In this document: positions 25,287-35,026 of the stretch, in pieces
Numbering within the stretch: the first letter of the stretch is position 1
How the letters are laid out: every line of letters starts with the position of its first letter
Origin: Colimorpha_A sp900556615
Lineage (GTDB): Bacteria > Bacillota > Clostridia > Oscillospirales > CAG-272
Direction of reading: 5' to 3'
DNA length: 64,000 nucleotides
NCBI GenBank assembly: GCA_963598415.1
Contig: CAVBUH010000007.1
Span: 62,001-126,000 of the forward strand
The notes under the pieces: model-generated
Database searches by the model: none
What the model was told of the DNA's origin: nothing
Seen by the model: only the letters and a program-made list of their open reading frames with translations
Made by a program: the position numbers and the translations under genes

Positions 25287-28160
25287 TCAGGATTTTGTGC
25301 TGATGTAACGTACAGTATTGATCAACATAAGGTCCGCTATCGGATTCTTTCCGATGTTTTCCAGAATGTAGGGCATACTTACAATTACGCTTCCTTTTCC
25401 GTATTTGCTTTCCGCTATGGAGTACGAGCTTCTGTATGCTCCCTCAACCCAAATATTTCCTGTTACAAAACCGGAACAAATCGGTTCGGGAGTTGCTTGG
25501 GTTTCAATGGTTTCGTGCGGGAAAACGCTTCCGATATAATCCATATCGAACATTCCCGGTTTTATTCCTTCAAAGATGGGATGAGGCATCGGTACATATT
25601 CCTTGTGATAAAGCCAGTCCTGAGTGTAAACGCAATCGAAGTTCCCTTCGAATCCGGTTTTTTCAGCCAATTCTTTATGATCAAGGAAAAGCCGCGATTG
25701 CATGTATACGGTTTTTTGTCCCTGTTCCATCGCTTTGCGGAGAGATATCCATTTGTTCTCATCGGAATAATCAGCCGGATTTCCGATTATCACAGGGGCG
25801 TCGGTTTGCCCTTCGTAAGCCGCTGTTTTTATACCGTGTGAAGTCAGGAACGCTCTGACATTATCTTCAACACCCCAGGTATAAAGAAAAGCATTCGTGC
25901 TCTTGATATCTCTTTCGTCGGTGATATAAAACTCCAGCTTCTCTCCGGTCGGGGATCCTCCTTTGTTGAGGTTAGCATAGAGCGTATATTTGCCTGTCGG
26001 TACGTCAAGGGTGATTTCCTCGTCAAATACCGTTACGGCAAACGGCATGGAGTCGGGGATAACGATATCCGCGTCTTTCTTCCATACTATGCCGCATTCT
26101 CCGATGACACAGAAAGAAGCCGGATATACACCCGGAGTTAACGCATCTTCGGTAGCGAGGCTTGCTTTGACTCTGAAGGGACGGTTGGAGTATGCGTTTG
26201 TCGGATATGTCATGAGGCAGAAACGAAGAGGAGAAAAACCGTCGGAAATAGCGTCGAACATCTCAGGCTTCCAGCGTCTCCAATAAGTCCAAAGCCCTTC
26301 TCCGCACATACCGTGGTCAAGAAGCCCTGTCATGGAGAACCCGCATATCTGCGGATTGCTTCTTATCATATTAAAGCCGAGAGAGCGCTGGCGGGCGCCG
26401 AGTCGAAGGCTCTCATTGAGCATAGTTTCAGGATAGGGATACACTCGGTCAAAACCGAATCTTGAAAAGTCGCGCTTGAGATCGTCGCTTTGCTTTTTTA
26501 CCCATTTATAATCGCAAAGCTCAAGATTCGCTCCGTGTTGTTCAAACATATTCGCCTCATGAATGACATGGAAGCAGGTGCCGATGCCGTATTCCGAGAG
26601 GAAGACCGGACGCATTCCGGTTCCGATTTTCATAAGGTAATCATAGGTATGCTCGTCGTGAGGCACGCAGGGATAGCAGTGTACATCGCCTGCTCCGATA
26701 AGAGAGGGACCGATGTCATGGATACCTTCGATTTCTGATTTTGAATCCGCCCCCCATACCTTTTTCCATTCCCCTTCATAGGGATTTGCGGCACATCCTA
26801 TGGTGTAATCGTTATCAAACCGTCCGCTGCTGAGCATGATCAGGCGGGAAGGATCAAGCGCTCTTGCTTTGGCAAGGCAAGCAACTGCCCGGCGAAAGAC
26901 AGGACCATCTCCTGTTTCATTGAGAAATTCATACGCGGCAATACAGGCGTGGTTTCTGTCCTGGCGAATCATGTTTTCTGTGCAGAGGTCGAAACGGTAA
27001 AGATAGGATTCAGGATCGTCTGCCGGCGTCGGCGTTTCGGGATTGATATCAACGCCGAGCATCCAGCCGGCATAGCACTCATCGATTACCATAAGACCGA
27101 TTTCGTCGCAGAAATCAAGCTGTTCCGGACGAAGCATAGCGGCAATGCACCTGACGGCATTAAAGCCTGATGCTTTGGCATTTATAAAGTCGCGTCTCTT
27201 GAAATCCTTTATTTTCGGATATCCGATTCCTATCGGGCTGACGTTCCCGGTATGAGCGCATTTGAGAAATATTCTCTTGTCGTTTATATAGAAGAAACCA
27301 TCCTTAATTCTGAAATCCCTGAATCCGAAGCGAACCGATTCCGAGGAAATGCCGAAAGAGGTGTTGATTGTACAGCAAATACCGTACAGATTGGGATCGT
27401 CAAGTTCCCAGCGCTGGGGATCTTCCACCGTAAGGACAAAATCGCGCTCTGACAAGCCGGAGGGAAGCTCCAGCGTGTCTGACATTCCGGAAACCAGGCT
27501 TCCTGTCCCGCCTTTTTCCTTTATCAGAAGATTGATTTCGGCTTTCTCCGTGTTTTTCGACTGATTTAAGAAAGTTACCTTTACCGATACCTTGCCGGTG
27601 TGAATTTCTCCGATTACAAAAATATCGGTTATTGCCGCTTTCTTTCTCAGAATAAGCTCGACTCCTCCCAAAAGTCCGCCATAGTTTATGGAGTGACCGC
27701 TCACAAGAGCAATACGTTTGTTGCGGTTGGGGGTATTGGTTATGGTAAGACCGTCAATTTCTCTGCCGCAGGGATTGATTATCCGCACTGCAAGAAGATT
27801 TTCGGTATGGAGACGGAGATGATCTGTCACATCGAATTCAAACGATGTCTCGCCTCCTTCATATTCACCGAGATATGTTCCGTTTATCCATACCTCAGCC
27901 TTATAGTCGGCGGCACCAAAACGAAGAAAAATGCGGTCGCTTTCCTGCGGTACGAGTGTGCAGTTAAACCGGCACCAATACCATGCGACACCGTAATATT
28001 CCGGGAACCATTCCTGAATTGTTGAGGGTACATCGGCAGGAATCGCGGAGGCTGTAGGGGCGTTCTGATAGTTTTTTTCCTTGCCGTCATTCAGAAAATC
28101 CGTATCGATTGACCAATGCTCGGAGAGAAGCTGCTTTTTTGTTTTGATTGTTTTGTTCAT
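25287..28160 (-). CDS. Glycoside hydrolase family 2 (beta-galactosidase/glucuronidase/mannosidase type)
   Basis: This 957-aa retaining exo-glycosidase has an N-terminal jelly-roll sugar-binding domain (about 1-170), an Ig-like domain (175-280), and a TIM barrel (285-580) with acid/base E415 (EFLNETG) and nucleophile E523 (FLSEYG). A further beta domain and a glutamine-amidotransferase-like C-terminal region follow. No signal peptide is seen, so it should act on imported oligosaccharides. The substrate is not decided by motifs; the nearby GH38 mannosidase makes beta-mannoside one option. GAGG lies nine bases before the ATG. A nested repeat element separates it from upstream genes. Confidence 0.9.
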   Translation of the reverse strand: MNKTIKTKKQLLSEHWSIDTDFLNDGKEKNYQNAPTASAIPADVPSTIQEWFPEYYGVAWYWCRFNCTLVPQESDRIFLRFGAADYKAEVWINGTYLGEYEGGETSFEFDVTDHLRLHTENLLAVRIINPCGREIDGLTITNTPNRNKRIALVSGHSINYGGLLGGVELILRKKAAITDIFVIGEIHTGKVSVKVTFLNQSKNTEKAEINLLIKEKGGTGSLVSGMSDTLELPSGLSERDFVLTVEDPQRWELDDPNLYGICCTINTSFGISSESVRFGFRDFRIKDGFFYINDKRIFLKCAHTGNVSPIGIGYPKIKDFKRRDFINAKASGFNAVRCIAAMLRPEQLDFCDEIGLMVIDECYAGWMLGVDINPETPTPADDPESYLYRFDLCTENMIRQDRNHACIAAYEFLNETGDGPVFRRAVACLAKARALDPSRLIMLSSGRFDNDYTIGCAANPYEGEWKKVWGADSKSEIEGIHDIGPSLIGAGDVHCYPCVPHDEHTYDYLMKIGTGMRPVFLSEYGIGTCFHVIHEANMFEQHGANLELCDYKWVKKQSDDLKRDFSRFGFDRVYPYPETMLNESLRLGARQRSLGFNMIRSNPQICGFSMTGLLDHGMCGEGLWTYWRRWKPEMFDAISDGFSPLRFCLMTYPTNAYSNRPFRVKASLATEDALTPGVYPASFCVIGECGIVWKKDADIVIPDSMPFAVTVFDEEITLDVPTGKYTLYANLNKGGSPTGEKLEFYITDERDIKSTNAFLYTWGVEDNVRAFLTSHGIKTAAYEGQTDAPVIIGNPADYSDENKWISLRKAMEQGQKTVYMQSRLFLDHKELAEKTGFEGNFDCVYTQDWLYHKEYVPMPHPIFEGIKPGMFDMDYIGSVFPHETIETQATPEPICSGFVTGNIWVEGAYRSSYSIAESKYGKGSVIVSMPYILENIGKNPIADLMLINTVRYISTKS

Positions 28161-28232
28161 TGCTTAAACCTCATGTAATTATTGTCAGTCGGATTTATCT
28201 CCGAAGGACACCTTGATGCTTGCTTTGATTAA

Positions 28233-28565
28233 GGAATTACCGAATAAATCGTTAGCGGATCTTTCCGGCAGATGGATTGCCCGGCATCGTTAAAAAACCT
28301 TGAAATATGAAGGCAATGCCTCCGGATTCTGACGGTACAGATTCACAGTTGCATTTTTCGTCAGACGATACCAAGTGAGGCGGCAAGAGCGACTCCTCTG
28401 CCGACAAAAATTGTGAAGTATAACGGAAAACGGACAAGCAGATATGCCGTCAAGGCGTAAGCCGCGAACCCGGCGGTGTTGCCTTACCCATATTCCTGCG
28501 TTTTTTGCCTTGCCGTTCAAAAAATCATCTCGGAAATCGGCATAGCCGATTGATTCAGCGATTCC
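28233..28565. mobile_element. Family 2 element (long form) with a nested family 1 element
   Basis: The 333-bp composite begins GGAATTACCGAATAAATC and ends GATTGATTCAGCGATTCC, flanked by TTAA at 28229-28232 and 28566-28569. Inside, a 172-bp family 1 copy (28312-28483) begins GGCAATGCC and ends GGTGTTGCC. The same arrangement occurs at 53003-53338. Confidence 0.82.
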
Positions 28566-28590
28566 TTAATATTCCGGAGCAAAAATTTCA

Positions 28591-28620
28591 GGGGGTATGG
28601 CATCTGAATGCGGTACCCCC
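28591..28620 (-). terminator. Terminator of the secreted paralog gene
   Basis: GGGGGTA (28591-28597) pairs with TACCCCC (28614-28620); on the minus strand it is followed by a T-rich run. It lies 20 bp past the stop of the gene at 28641-29261. Confidence 0.75.
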
Positions 28621-28640
28621 TTTTCGGATTCAAACTGCAA

Positions 28641-29261
28641 TTATGTATTTGATTTTCTCTTTTTAGCACCTATTGCGAGAGCTGAAGCTGCAATTCCTGT
28701 GCAGATAAGAGTAACGGAAAGACTGTAATCGAAAGTAGGCGGATTCGGATTATTATTTTCGTCTGAAGCTTCGGCGGCAACATATTGAATGAGGTTGATA
28801 GGCATACCGTTCCAGCCGTCTTGTGTAGGTTCTCCCGCAAGTACCTTTATCGTATGCGTACCCGGTGTGACAGATATTTCATCTGTCGTTACAACCACGC
28901 CGCCGCCGTTCTTCTCTTTGAGTACAAAGGTTTCTTTGAGCTCATCGTCTACATAGATCAGTACATTGGAATGACAGTCGCTGTTGCCGTTGCCGAAAAT
29001 CACCTTAAATTTACTGCATGATACGGTAGCGGTAACGTACATTCCCGAACCGTGACAGTCGTAGATAGGTGTGTCGCCAACACCCTTCCAATGAGGGAAC
29101 GCTACCCAGTCACCGTCGCTGTCGGCGGGATCTTCTGCGGTGCCTGAAGCGTTGTAAAAGGTAGGCTCAGCATTTGTCCAGGTTTCCTCGGCAAATGTGC
29201 CGAGTGTCATGAGCGCGGAAAGAAGTGCGAATACTAATACAAAAATGGTTGCTCTTTTCAT
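28641..29261 (-). CDS. Secreted beta-rich domain protein with C-terminal anchor (paralog of 29528-30175)
   Basis: This 206-aa protein has a Sec signal peptide (about 1-24), one extracellular domain, and a C-terminal hydrophobic segment plus basic tail (KKRKSNT). The domain shares GHYVTAT.TCSKFKV-type strands (here YVTATVSCSKFKVIFGNG), EVTPG.HTI and GEP...WNGM with the lipoprotein encoded next to it, so the two are paralogs. A carbohydrate-binding jelly roll is a reasonable guess given the setting, but I do not recognise the family. GGAGAAACC precedes the ATG. Confidence 0.75.
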   Translation of the reverse strand: MKRATIFVLVFALLSALMTLGTFAEETWTNAEPTFYNASGTAEDPADSDGDWVAFPHWKGVGDTPIYDCHGSGMYVTATVSCSKFKVIFGNGNSDCHSNVLIYVDDELKETFVLKEKNGGGVVVTTDEISVTPGTHTIKVLAGEPTQDGWNGMPINLIQYVAAEASDENNNPNPPTFDYSLSVTLICTGIAASALAIGAKKRKSNT

Positions 29262-29303
29262 GATGGTTTCTCCTTTTTTATTATATTATTTTATTATATT
29301 AAT

Positions 29304-29460
29304 TAGCCAATTGTAAAACTGCGTTTTACAACTCGAAACCGCGCGGCGAGGATACGCGCGCTTATCGCCGTCGGTAAAAATCGTGAATTTTGCCGCTCTC
29401 TTTGGTGCGCGGACTCGCTTTGCTCGTTTTTTATAAACCGTTGACTTTTACAATCGGCTA
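29304..29460. mobile_element. Family 3 inverted-repeat element, 157 bp
   Basis: Ends are TAGCCAATTGTAAAA and TTTTACAATCGGCTA. A perfect 12-bp direct repeat TATTATATTAAT flanks it (29292-29303 and 29461-29472). It sits just upstream of the ribosome site of the 206-aa secreted protein. Confidence 0.75.
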
Positions 29461-29527
29461 TATTATATTAATTTTTGTATTTACATCAATCTGTTTTACA
29501 ATTCTTTATCTGTTTTCGGTCTGTCTG

Positions 29528-30175
29528 TTATGATACGGGAACATAAGCGATTACATTGAAGGTCATACCGTTCCAGGTTTCGGGCGTCAGGGGTTCTCCT
29601 GCCTTTACCATAATGGTATGCTCGCCGGGGGTTACCTCTATTTCTGCGGAATAGTTCGGCATGCCGTCAAATTCTTCCGTGAGGTTCATGTTTAATTTAA
29701 GCTCGCCGTCGACATAAATTTCAACATTGGTCTGCCCGTTGGGACCTCCGTTTCCGAAGCCTACCTTGAATTTACTGCAGGTTATCGTAGCGGTTACATA
29801 ATGTCCGACACCGTGGCTGTCATAAATCTGCGTATCATCCCATCCGAGCCAATACGGGAAGAGTGACCAGGGATCGCCTCCGTCAACCGGGGGAGCTGCA
29901 TTTCCGTCTTTGTCAAAGAAATCATAATCCTGACAGAGAACCCATTCCTCCTGCGGCTGCGTTTCAACGGGCTCTGTGGTAACGGGAGCCGTTGTTTGCT
30001 GCTCTTCTGAGGTGTCTCCGGGTTTTTCGGTGCCTTCGGTGCTTTTTTCCGAGGAGGCTACGGAAGAGGAACTGCTGCCGCTCTCTTCGGCCGGGGTTTT
30101 CTCTTTGGAACAGGATGTAAAAATTGCCGAAAAAATAAGGGACATAATGAGGATCAGTGCAAGTTTCTTTTTCAT
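29528..30175 (-). CDS. Lipoprotein with the same beta-rich domain as its neighbour
   Basis: This 215-aa protein has lipobox FTSC (C22), a Ser/Thr/Glu-rich linker (about 25-75), then a domain paralogous to that of 28641-29261 (YVTATITCSKFKVGFGNG, EIEVTPGEHTIMVKAGEP, WNGMTFNV). One paralog is lipid-anchored and the other has a C-terminal helix, so both display the domain outside the cell. They are consecutive genes in the minus-strand glycan locus. Role inferred: binding of a surface or glycan ligand. Confidence 0.75.
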   Translation of the reverse strand: MKKKLALILIMSLIFSAIFTSCSKEKTPAEESGSSSSSVASSEKSTEGTEKPGDTSEEQQTTAPVTTEPVETQPQEEWVLCQDYDFFDKDGNAAPPVDGGDPWSLFPYWLGWDDTQIYDSHGVGHYVTATITCSKFKVGFGNGGPNGQTNVEIYVDGELKLNMNLTEEFDGMPNYSAEIEVTPGEHTIMVKAGEPLTPETWNGMTFNVIAYVPVS

Positions 30176-30202
30176 GATGTTTTCTCCTTAAATATTTTTA
30201 TT

Positions 30203-30317
30203 TAGCCAATTGTAAAACTGAGTTTTACAATTGATAATCGTGCTGCGGGGATACGCGCGCTTATCGCCGTCGAAAAAACGGAGTTTATTATAAATCATTC
30301 ATTTTTACAACCGGCTG
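30203..30317. mobile_element. Family 3 inverted-repeat element, 115 bp
   Basis: Ends are TAGCCAATTGTAAAA and TTTTACAACCGGCTG, with a 10-bp direct repeat TATTTTTATT at 30193-30202 and 30318-30327. It sits just upstream of the ribosome site of the 215-aa lipoprotein, as the other copy does for its paralog. Confidence 0.72.
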
Positions 30318-30366
30318 TATTTTTATTTGTTGTCTGTATCGAAGATACAGACGTTAATGCCGTGAA

Positions 30367-31875
30367 TCATCCTTTTTGCGCTATATAATCGAGAATGGTT
30401 TGAATACAGTTTCTTTCCACAAACGTTTCAAGAGAAGCAAGTCTGGAGGAAAAGTTTCCTTTTCCGCTTTCAATAACCTGGCACAGAGGACCTCTGATGT
30501 TAGCCATCCATACCGTGTCTCCCAAGTCCATTGTAGCGTTTTCAAAAATGATATTCAGCATTTCCTTTGTGGTTTCTTTATCCTCATCGCGGATATATTT
30601 GTAATCAAGGGCTTTGTCAAAGAATGCAGGAATCACAAGGTTTTTGGATTCTGCTCCCAGCGCTTCAAGAACTACGCCGAGCATTTCTTTGTTTTGAACG
30701 GTTGAGGGGGCGACATGAAGCCATCCGTCGATGGTGCGGGTAAGGTATTCTTCCTGATTCTCGTCGTATTTTGGAAGAGGGACAACGCCGAAATCGGCTT
30801 CCATGGAACGAAGAAGCTGAATATTTCCGACCGTTCCTACCCGATACAGCCCTCCGCCGTGTGAGAAATACTGAGTTCCGGCGTCACGGCAGACATCACC
30901 GTCAAGAGAGCCGTAATATTTTTCCGTGTTAAGGAAAAATCCGTCGTTTTTCAGAACGTCATTGAGCTTGGATAGAATATCAAGAAGCTTTTGGTCTGTA
31001 GGTGCGGTAAATTCCGGCATACCGTCGTTATCGACGGTTACCGTTGTCGTATCGGCTCCCACCCATGTTGCCGGCCAGAACATATCGATTTCCGAAATAA
31101 TTCCGTAAACGTCTCCGTCAAGAGGGGAAAAGGTTCCGTCTCCGTTTGCGTCGTTTTTAGCGGCAAGTGCTGAGGCATAAAAATTTTCAAGAGTCCAACT
31201 TCCGTCCTTTACCATATCGTACGGACTTGTCAGGTTGGTATTGTTTTTGATCATTTCCGAGTTGAAGAAAATGCAAACTGTTTGCATATAGGTATTCATG
31301 CTTTCATCGGTATAGGCAAGCAGCTGTGTTCCCGAAATAGTGAGAGTGTCATTCACCTTTGACATATACCATGGCTGACTGAAATCTGCATACGGAATGG
31401 TATCGGGAGTCAATGTCATTCCTTCTATTGCCGCCGGAAAAGCCTCTCTTGATATCAGCATAATGAGCTGATAGTTATCCTCCTGTGCAGTCCATTGCGT
31501 TTGCAAAGTTGGGAGAGTCTCGGAGATATTTACATAGGTGCTCTCAAATTCCACCCCGTATTCCGCTTCGATTTTCCTGTTCCGGTTGTAGATTGCCTCT
31601 TGTACCACATCTTCCGGAGACTCATCAAAATCGAAATCCGTTATGGTTGATGCATAAAGAGACGGATCGATGCTCAGCACGGAAAAGGTTGCTCCGTCAA
31701 AGCTTATACCTTCCGGGACATTAGGCGTATATCTGCTGTCTTCAGAGCCTTCGGTGAAGCTGCCGGATGAGCTGCCCTTGTCTTTTTCCCCGTTTGTGGT
31801 ACAGGCGCCGAGAACGAGGAAAATCGAAAGAAGCAGCAATGCGGCTGTCACCGTTGGAATTATGCGTGTTTTCAT
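30367..31875 (-). CDS. Extracellular sugar-type solute-binding lipoprotein
   Basis: This 502-aa ABC-transporter binding protein of the family 1 (carbohydrate) type has lipobox LGAC (C25), a Ser/Gly linker, and a periplasmic-binding-protein-like domain (TFSVLSIDP, then NRNRKIEAEYGVEF, then MSKVNDTLTISG..LLAYTDE). The ATG at 31875 is preceded by AGGAGG. No permease or ATPase gene lies anywhere in the window, so its membrane partners must be elsewhere. It resembles the protein at 41516-42973 in layout (IYNRNRKIE against IYTRNKKIE). Confidence 0.87.
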   Translation of the reverse strand: MKTRIIPTVTAALLLLSIFLVLGACTTNGEKDKGSSSGSFTEGSEDSRYTPNVPEGISFDGATFSVLSIDPSLYASTITDFDFDESPEDVVQEAIYNRNRKIEAEYGVEFESTYVNISETLPTLQTQWTAQEDNYQLIMLISREAFPAAIEGMTLTPDTIPYADFSQPWYMSKVNDTLTISGTQLLAYTDESMNTYMQTVCIFFNSEMIKNNTNLTSPYDMVKDGSWTLENFYASALAAKNDANGDGTFSPLDGDVYGIISEIDMFWPATWVGADTTTVTVDNDGMPEFTAPTDQKLLDILSKLNDVLKNDGFFLNTEKYYGSLDGDVCRDAGTQYFSHGGGLYRVGTVGNIQLLRSMEADFGVVPLPKYDENQEEYLTRTIDGWLHVAPSTVQNKEMLGVVLEALGAESKNLVIPAFFDKALDYKYIRDEDKETTKEMLNIIFENATMDLGDTVWMANIRGPLCQVIESGKGNFSSRLASLETFVERNCIQTILDYIAQKG

Positions 31876-31897
31876 GGTTTCCTCCTTGTATGTATTT

Positions 31898-33529
31898 TTA
31901 TTGTGCTGCAAAGATGTTTGTTTCCGAAATGCAGTTCGTATTATTCTGCTCGGTATAGGTTACCTGATTCATAGAGTTGCCGGTGACGATACAGTATTTG
32001 GAATTTAAGACCGAGAGCTTTCCGGTGAATATCGACGTGTTTCCGCTTATTACAACGTTTGAACAGCGGTCAAGCTTGATGATCTGGTCATAATTGTTTC
32101 CTGCGAAAGCAACGGCGGAAACGGTGCCTCCGTTCGCCTTTTTATAGGAAATAGCGGTGTTCTTTGCGCCTTCTACGGCGTTGTCTACCATCATGTTGAG
32201 CACGTTCACGTTGCTGTATGTATCAACCGTCACTGCCTGCGCCTCTGTGGAATTCAGACGGAAATAGGTATTCACAATATTGGCCTGCTGGAAGGTGCGG
32301 GATCCGGCAGCGTACATATAGATGCCGGATTTTCTTACACCGTCCATTGTGATGGCGCTTATTGATACATCGCAGGACCATCCGCAGGAATCCGATATAA
32401 TAGCGATACCATAATCGACGTCTCCGGAACATTCAAAGTTGGTGATTCTTCTGTCACCGGTTGTACCGCCGACCGCTCCCGGCGCGTTATAGTCTTTGTA
32501 ACCGTAGCAGATGGAGTTTGGGGAGCCATATCCGTAGTATATATAATCGGTGATAAGAATTCCGGTGCTTCCCCGTTCGGTTCCGTCTATATAGATACCG
32601 CGGACCTCTTTGCCGGGCAGATCTCCTCCGGTGGTTCCGTGACAGGTTGTGAAACGGATTCCGTTTCCGCCGACAACACGCACTCCGTTTTGACTCATAG
32701 AGAAGCCGACGTTTTCAAGCGTAGTATACAGCGTACTTTCGATATATATTGTGTCCGTGCCCTCGCCGCCCATTGAGGAACGGCTGAACTCCATATTGCG
32801 AACCGTTATATCTTCAAGGCTTCCGCTGTAATCTCCGGATCCGGAGGTTCCTTTTATTTCAAGTACGGCTCCGGTGGATTTGTTGAGAAGAATAGAAGGA
32901 GCGTTTTCGCGCGTGTGGCGTACAATTCCCTCAAGGCTCAGATGATCCTGTCCGTTTCTGATTTTGATGGTGTCGGTGACAAGATATTTCTCACCGGTGA
33001 AAACGATTTTTCCGTATCCGTTCGGGAAGCAGTTAATCGCCTGTTGTATGGCGGCGGTACAATCGGTTTTTCCGTCGGCTACCGCACCGAACCATTCGGG
33101 ATAGCAAATGTTGTTTTTCTCCATAACAATCCTTCCGTTCTTAATTATGTGATAAGAGTCAGGAGCGTCTATATATCCCTTGAAGGTTATCGAAATTCCT
33201 GCCTCAACTTCAAGTACAGCGCCTGCTTCAAAAACAAGAGAACGAGTGACGTCGATGTTTTTGGCGATTTTGTAACGGCCTTTAGGGACGAGCAGCCATT
33301 CCTCTCCTTCGGAAGAAAAAGCGGCGCTGTCATCTGTTTTTCCGTCTCCCGTCGCACCGAGATCGTAAACGTTTTCCGACGTAACGACTTTTACCGGCTC
33401 CTGAGTATCATATGTATTATAAGAATCATAAGAGCCGGAGGAGTCTTCGGAAGGAAGAGCGTTCTCGGAACAGGCATTTAATACCAAGGCGGTTGCCAAA
33501 AGGCTGAACCAAAGAAGTGCCTTTTTCAT
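31898..33529 (-). CDS. Pectate-lyase-3-type right-handed beta-helix lipoprotein
   Basis: This 543-aa protein has lipobox LNAC (C20), a short linker, and two copies of the pectate lyase superfamily start motif (VYDLGATGDGKTDDSAAF near 55-72 and WFGAVADGKTDCTAAIQQAI near 145-165), followed by many short beta-helix coils with Asn ladders. Such proteins bind or cut polysaccharides (pectin, rhamnogalacturonan) or surface glycans; a catalytic set was not identified. It is upstream of the sugar-binding lipoprotein, so the two are likely co-transcribed. AAAGGA precedes the ATG. Confidence 0.82.
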   Translation of the reverse strand: MKKALLWFSLLATALVLNACSENALPSEDSSGSYDSYNTYDTQEPVKVVTSENVYDLGATGDGKTDDSAAFSSEGEEWLLVPKGRYKIAKNIDVTRSLVFEAGAVLEVEAGISITFKGYIDAPDSYHIIKNGRIVMEKNNICYPEWFGAVADGKTDCTAAIQQAINCFPNGYGKIVFTGEKYLVTDTIKIRNGQDHLSLEGIVRHTRENAPSILLNKSTGAVLEIKGTSGSGDYSGSLEDITVRNMEFSRSSMGGEGTDTIYIESTLYTTLENVGFSMSQNGVRVVGGNGIRFTTCHGTTGGDLPGKEVRGIYIDGTERGSTGILITDYIYYGYGSPNSICYGYKDYNAPGAVGGTTGDRRITNFECSGDVDYGIAIISDSCGWSCDVSISAITMDGVRKSGIYMYAAGSRTFQQANIVNTYFRLNSTEAQAVTVDTYSNVNVLNMMVDNAVEGAKNTAISYKKANGGTVSAVAFAGNNYDQIIKLDRCSNVVISGNTSIFTGKLSVLNSKYCIVTGNSMNQVTYTEQNNTNCISETNIFAAQ

Positions 33530-33838
33530 GCTATGATCAATCCTTTCTTAAAAATGCACAGCCCGTCTTTGACGGCTGACTGATCGTTTGCCTTTTTGTC
33601 AGTGTTATGTAAACGGGTATGCTTACCGGTGAAGCTGACGGCAGTTAACGGAAATATCCAGGGCTGTTTTCCTCCTTTCCTTACAGCCGATAGAATCATT
33701 TCTCCTTTTATGCGACGTCAGACAACAGCACCGTTTTAATTTGCCCTTCAGGCATTTAGGTGTTTTGGATATAAAAATACGGTTTTGCTGTCTTGACCTC
33801 AAAATTTTCCGTTTATGCTTTAGGCTTTTTCCGGGTTA
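33530..33838. other. Gap between LacI regulator and beta-helix gene
   Basis: No gene is visible. GTTTGCC and GTAAACGGGT-like fragments near 33588-33620 faintly resemble LacI half sites but do not form a palindrome. No promoter with good spacing was seen. Confidence 0.3.
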
Positions 33839-34885
33839 TCAGAGATAGAAATCAAGGTTGCTGCGAAATACCATTTCAGGAAGCTGAAGCAGTGTTTCAT
33901 CCATACTGTTCTCTCCGAGAACATGATGAACCAGACTTGTAAATGCGTTTTTTGCCTGATTATAAAAATTCTGATATACAGTTGCCCAAACAACGCCCTG
34001 ACGCATGTATTCAGCAATTTCCTTAGTGACATCAAAAGTTACAAGAACGGTGTCGCCGAAAAGATTATTTTCTTTGATATATTTACAAAGCTCAAGCGAT
34101 TTTCCGCTGGTAATATATATAGCATCCGGTCTTTTTGCTTGCTTTACATATAGATCGTAAAGCTGCCATGACAGAACATCCGGCGAATCCTTCATATCAT
34201 ACGAACCGATAATATTCAGACCGAAGTCTCTTGCCGCATTATGAAAAGCATTTGCAGCTATCCCGTGAATTTCCCAATTTCGTTCTCCGGTGAAAAGAAC
34301 GACGTCTTTCGATTTCCCTCTGCGGAGACAATCTCCGATAAACTCTGCGGCGAGGAAGCTTGCTATTTTCGGGTCATGATAGGAAACAGAGAGCCTTGCT
34401 ACTCCCGGTATATCGGTTTGGAGAAGTACAAGATTTCGGTTCTCTCTGAAATAACGGTTCAGAGCTTCGATTTCCGGCGGATCTATAAAACCGCTCACCA
34501 CAAGACCGTCAAATCCACGGAAGTGTCTCAGTGCGCCATTTAAATCTTCTATCGTTTTGGTGTTGTAATCGAGGATTCGGCTTTCAAAATGGATTTTCAG
34601 GTCCCGAAGTTCTTTGTATGCATCGTTAATCCCGCGCAGAAATTCATTTGTTGCCGGTTCATAGAAATTATTCATCAGCAGACCGATGCTGATACTTTTC
34701 ATCGGAAGACGGGATGCAACGCGGTTGGGAATATAGTTTTGTGCTTGTGCGCATTGCAGGATTCTTTTTCGCATAGAATCGCTGATTCTTGAGGATGGAT
34801 CAAAAGCCCGGCTTACGGTTGAGGGCGAAACTCCGATTTCTTTTGCAATTGTTACGATTGTACTTTTTTGATTTTTTTCCGACAT
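33839..34885 (-). CDS. LacI-family transcriptional regulator
   Basis: This 348-aa protein has a LacI-type HTH and hinge (about 8-62: IVTIAKEIGVSPSTVSRAF, then YIPNRVASRL) and a periplasmic-binding-like sensor domain. It should repress the minus-strand glycan genes until a sugar binds. It is the first gene of that set. A promoter at 35027-35055 has a perfect LacI palindrome (35000-35011) just downstream, so autoregulation is likely. The sensor domain diverges from classical LacI, and the inducer is unknown. Confidence 0.92.
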   Translation of the reverse strand: MSEKNQKSTIVTIAKEIGVSPSTVSRAFDPSSRISDSMRKRILQCAQAQNYIPNRVASRLPMKSISIGLLMNNFYEPATNEFLRGINDAYKELRDLKIHFESRILDYNTKTIEDLNGALRHFRGFDGLVVSGFIDPPEIEALNRYFRENRNLVLLQTDIPGVARLSVSYHDPKIASFLAAEFIGDCLRRGKSKDVVLFTGERNWEIHGIAANAFHNAARDFGLNIIGSYDMKDSPDVLSWQLYDLYVKQAKRPDAIYITSGKSLELCKYIKENNLFGDTVLVTFDVTKEIAEYMRQGVVWATVYQNFYNQAKNAFTSLVHHVLGENSMDETLLQLPEMVFRSNLDFYL

Positions 34886-34999
34886 ATATATCCGTCCTTT
34901 ATGCCGTCTGTTATATCTGAATATAAAAACAGCAGCGATTTTTAATTTGTTTTGATAATAATTATTGTTTATTCAAGTGAATATTTGTGCAAAATTTGC

Positions 35000-35011
35000 G
35001 CAAACGTTTGC
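35000..35011. promoter_or_regulatory. LacI-type operator, perfect palindrome
   Basis: GCAAACGTTTGC is a perfect 12-bp palindrome with the central CG step typical of LacI-family sites. It lies 16 bp downstream of the -10 box of the LacI gene promoter. Confidence 0.7.
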
Positions 35012-35026
35012 TCAAATTCTAACTTT

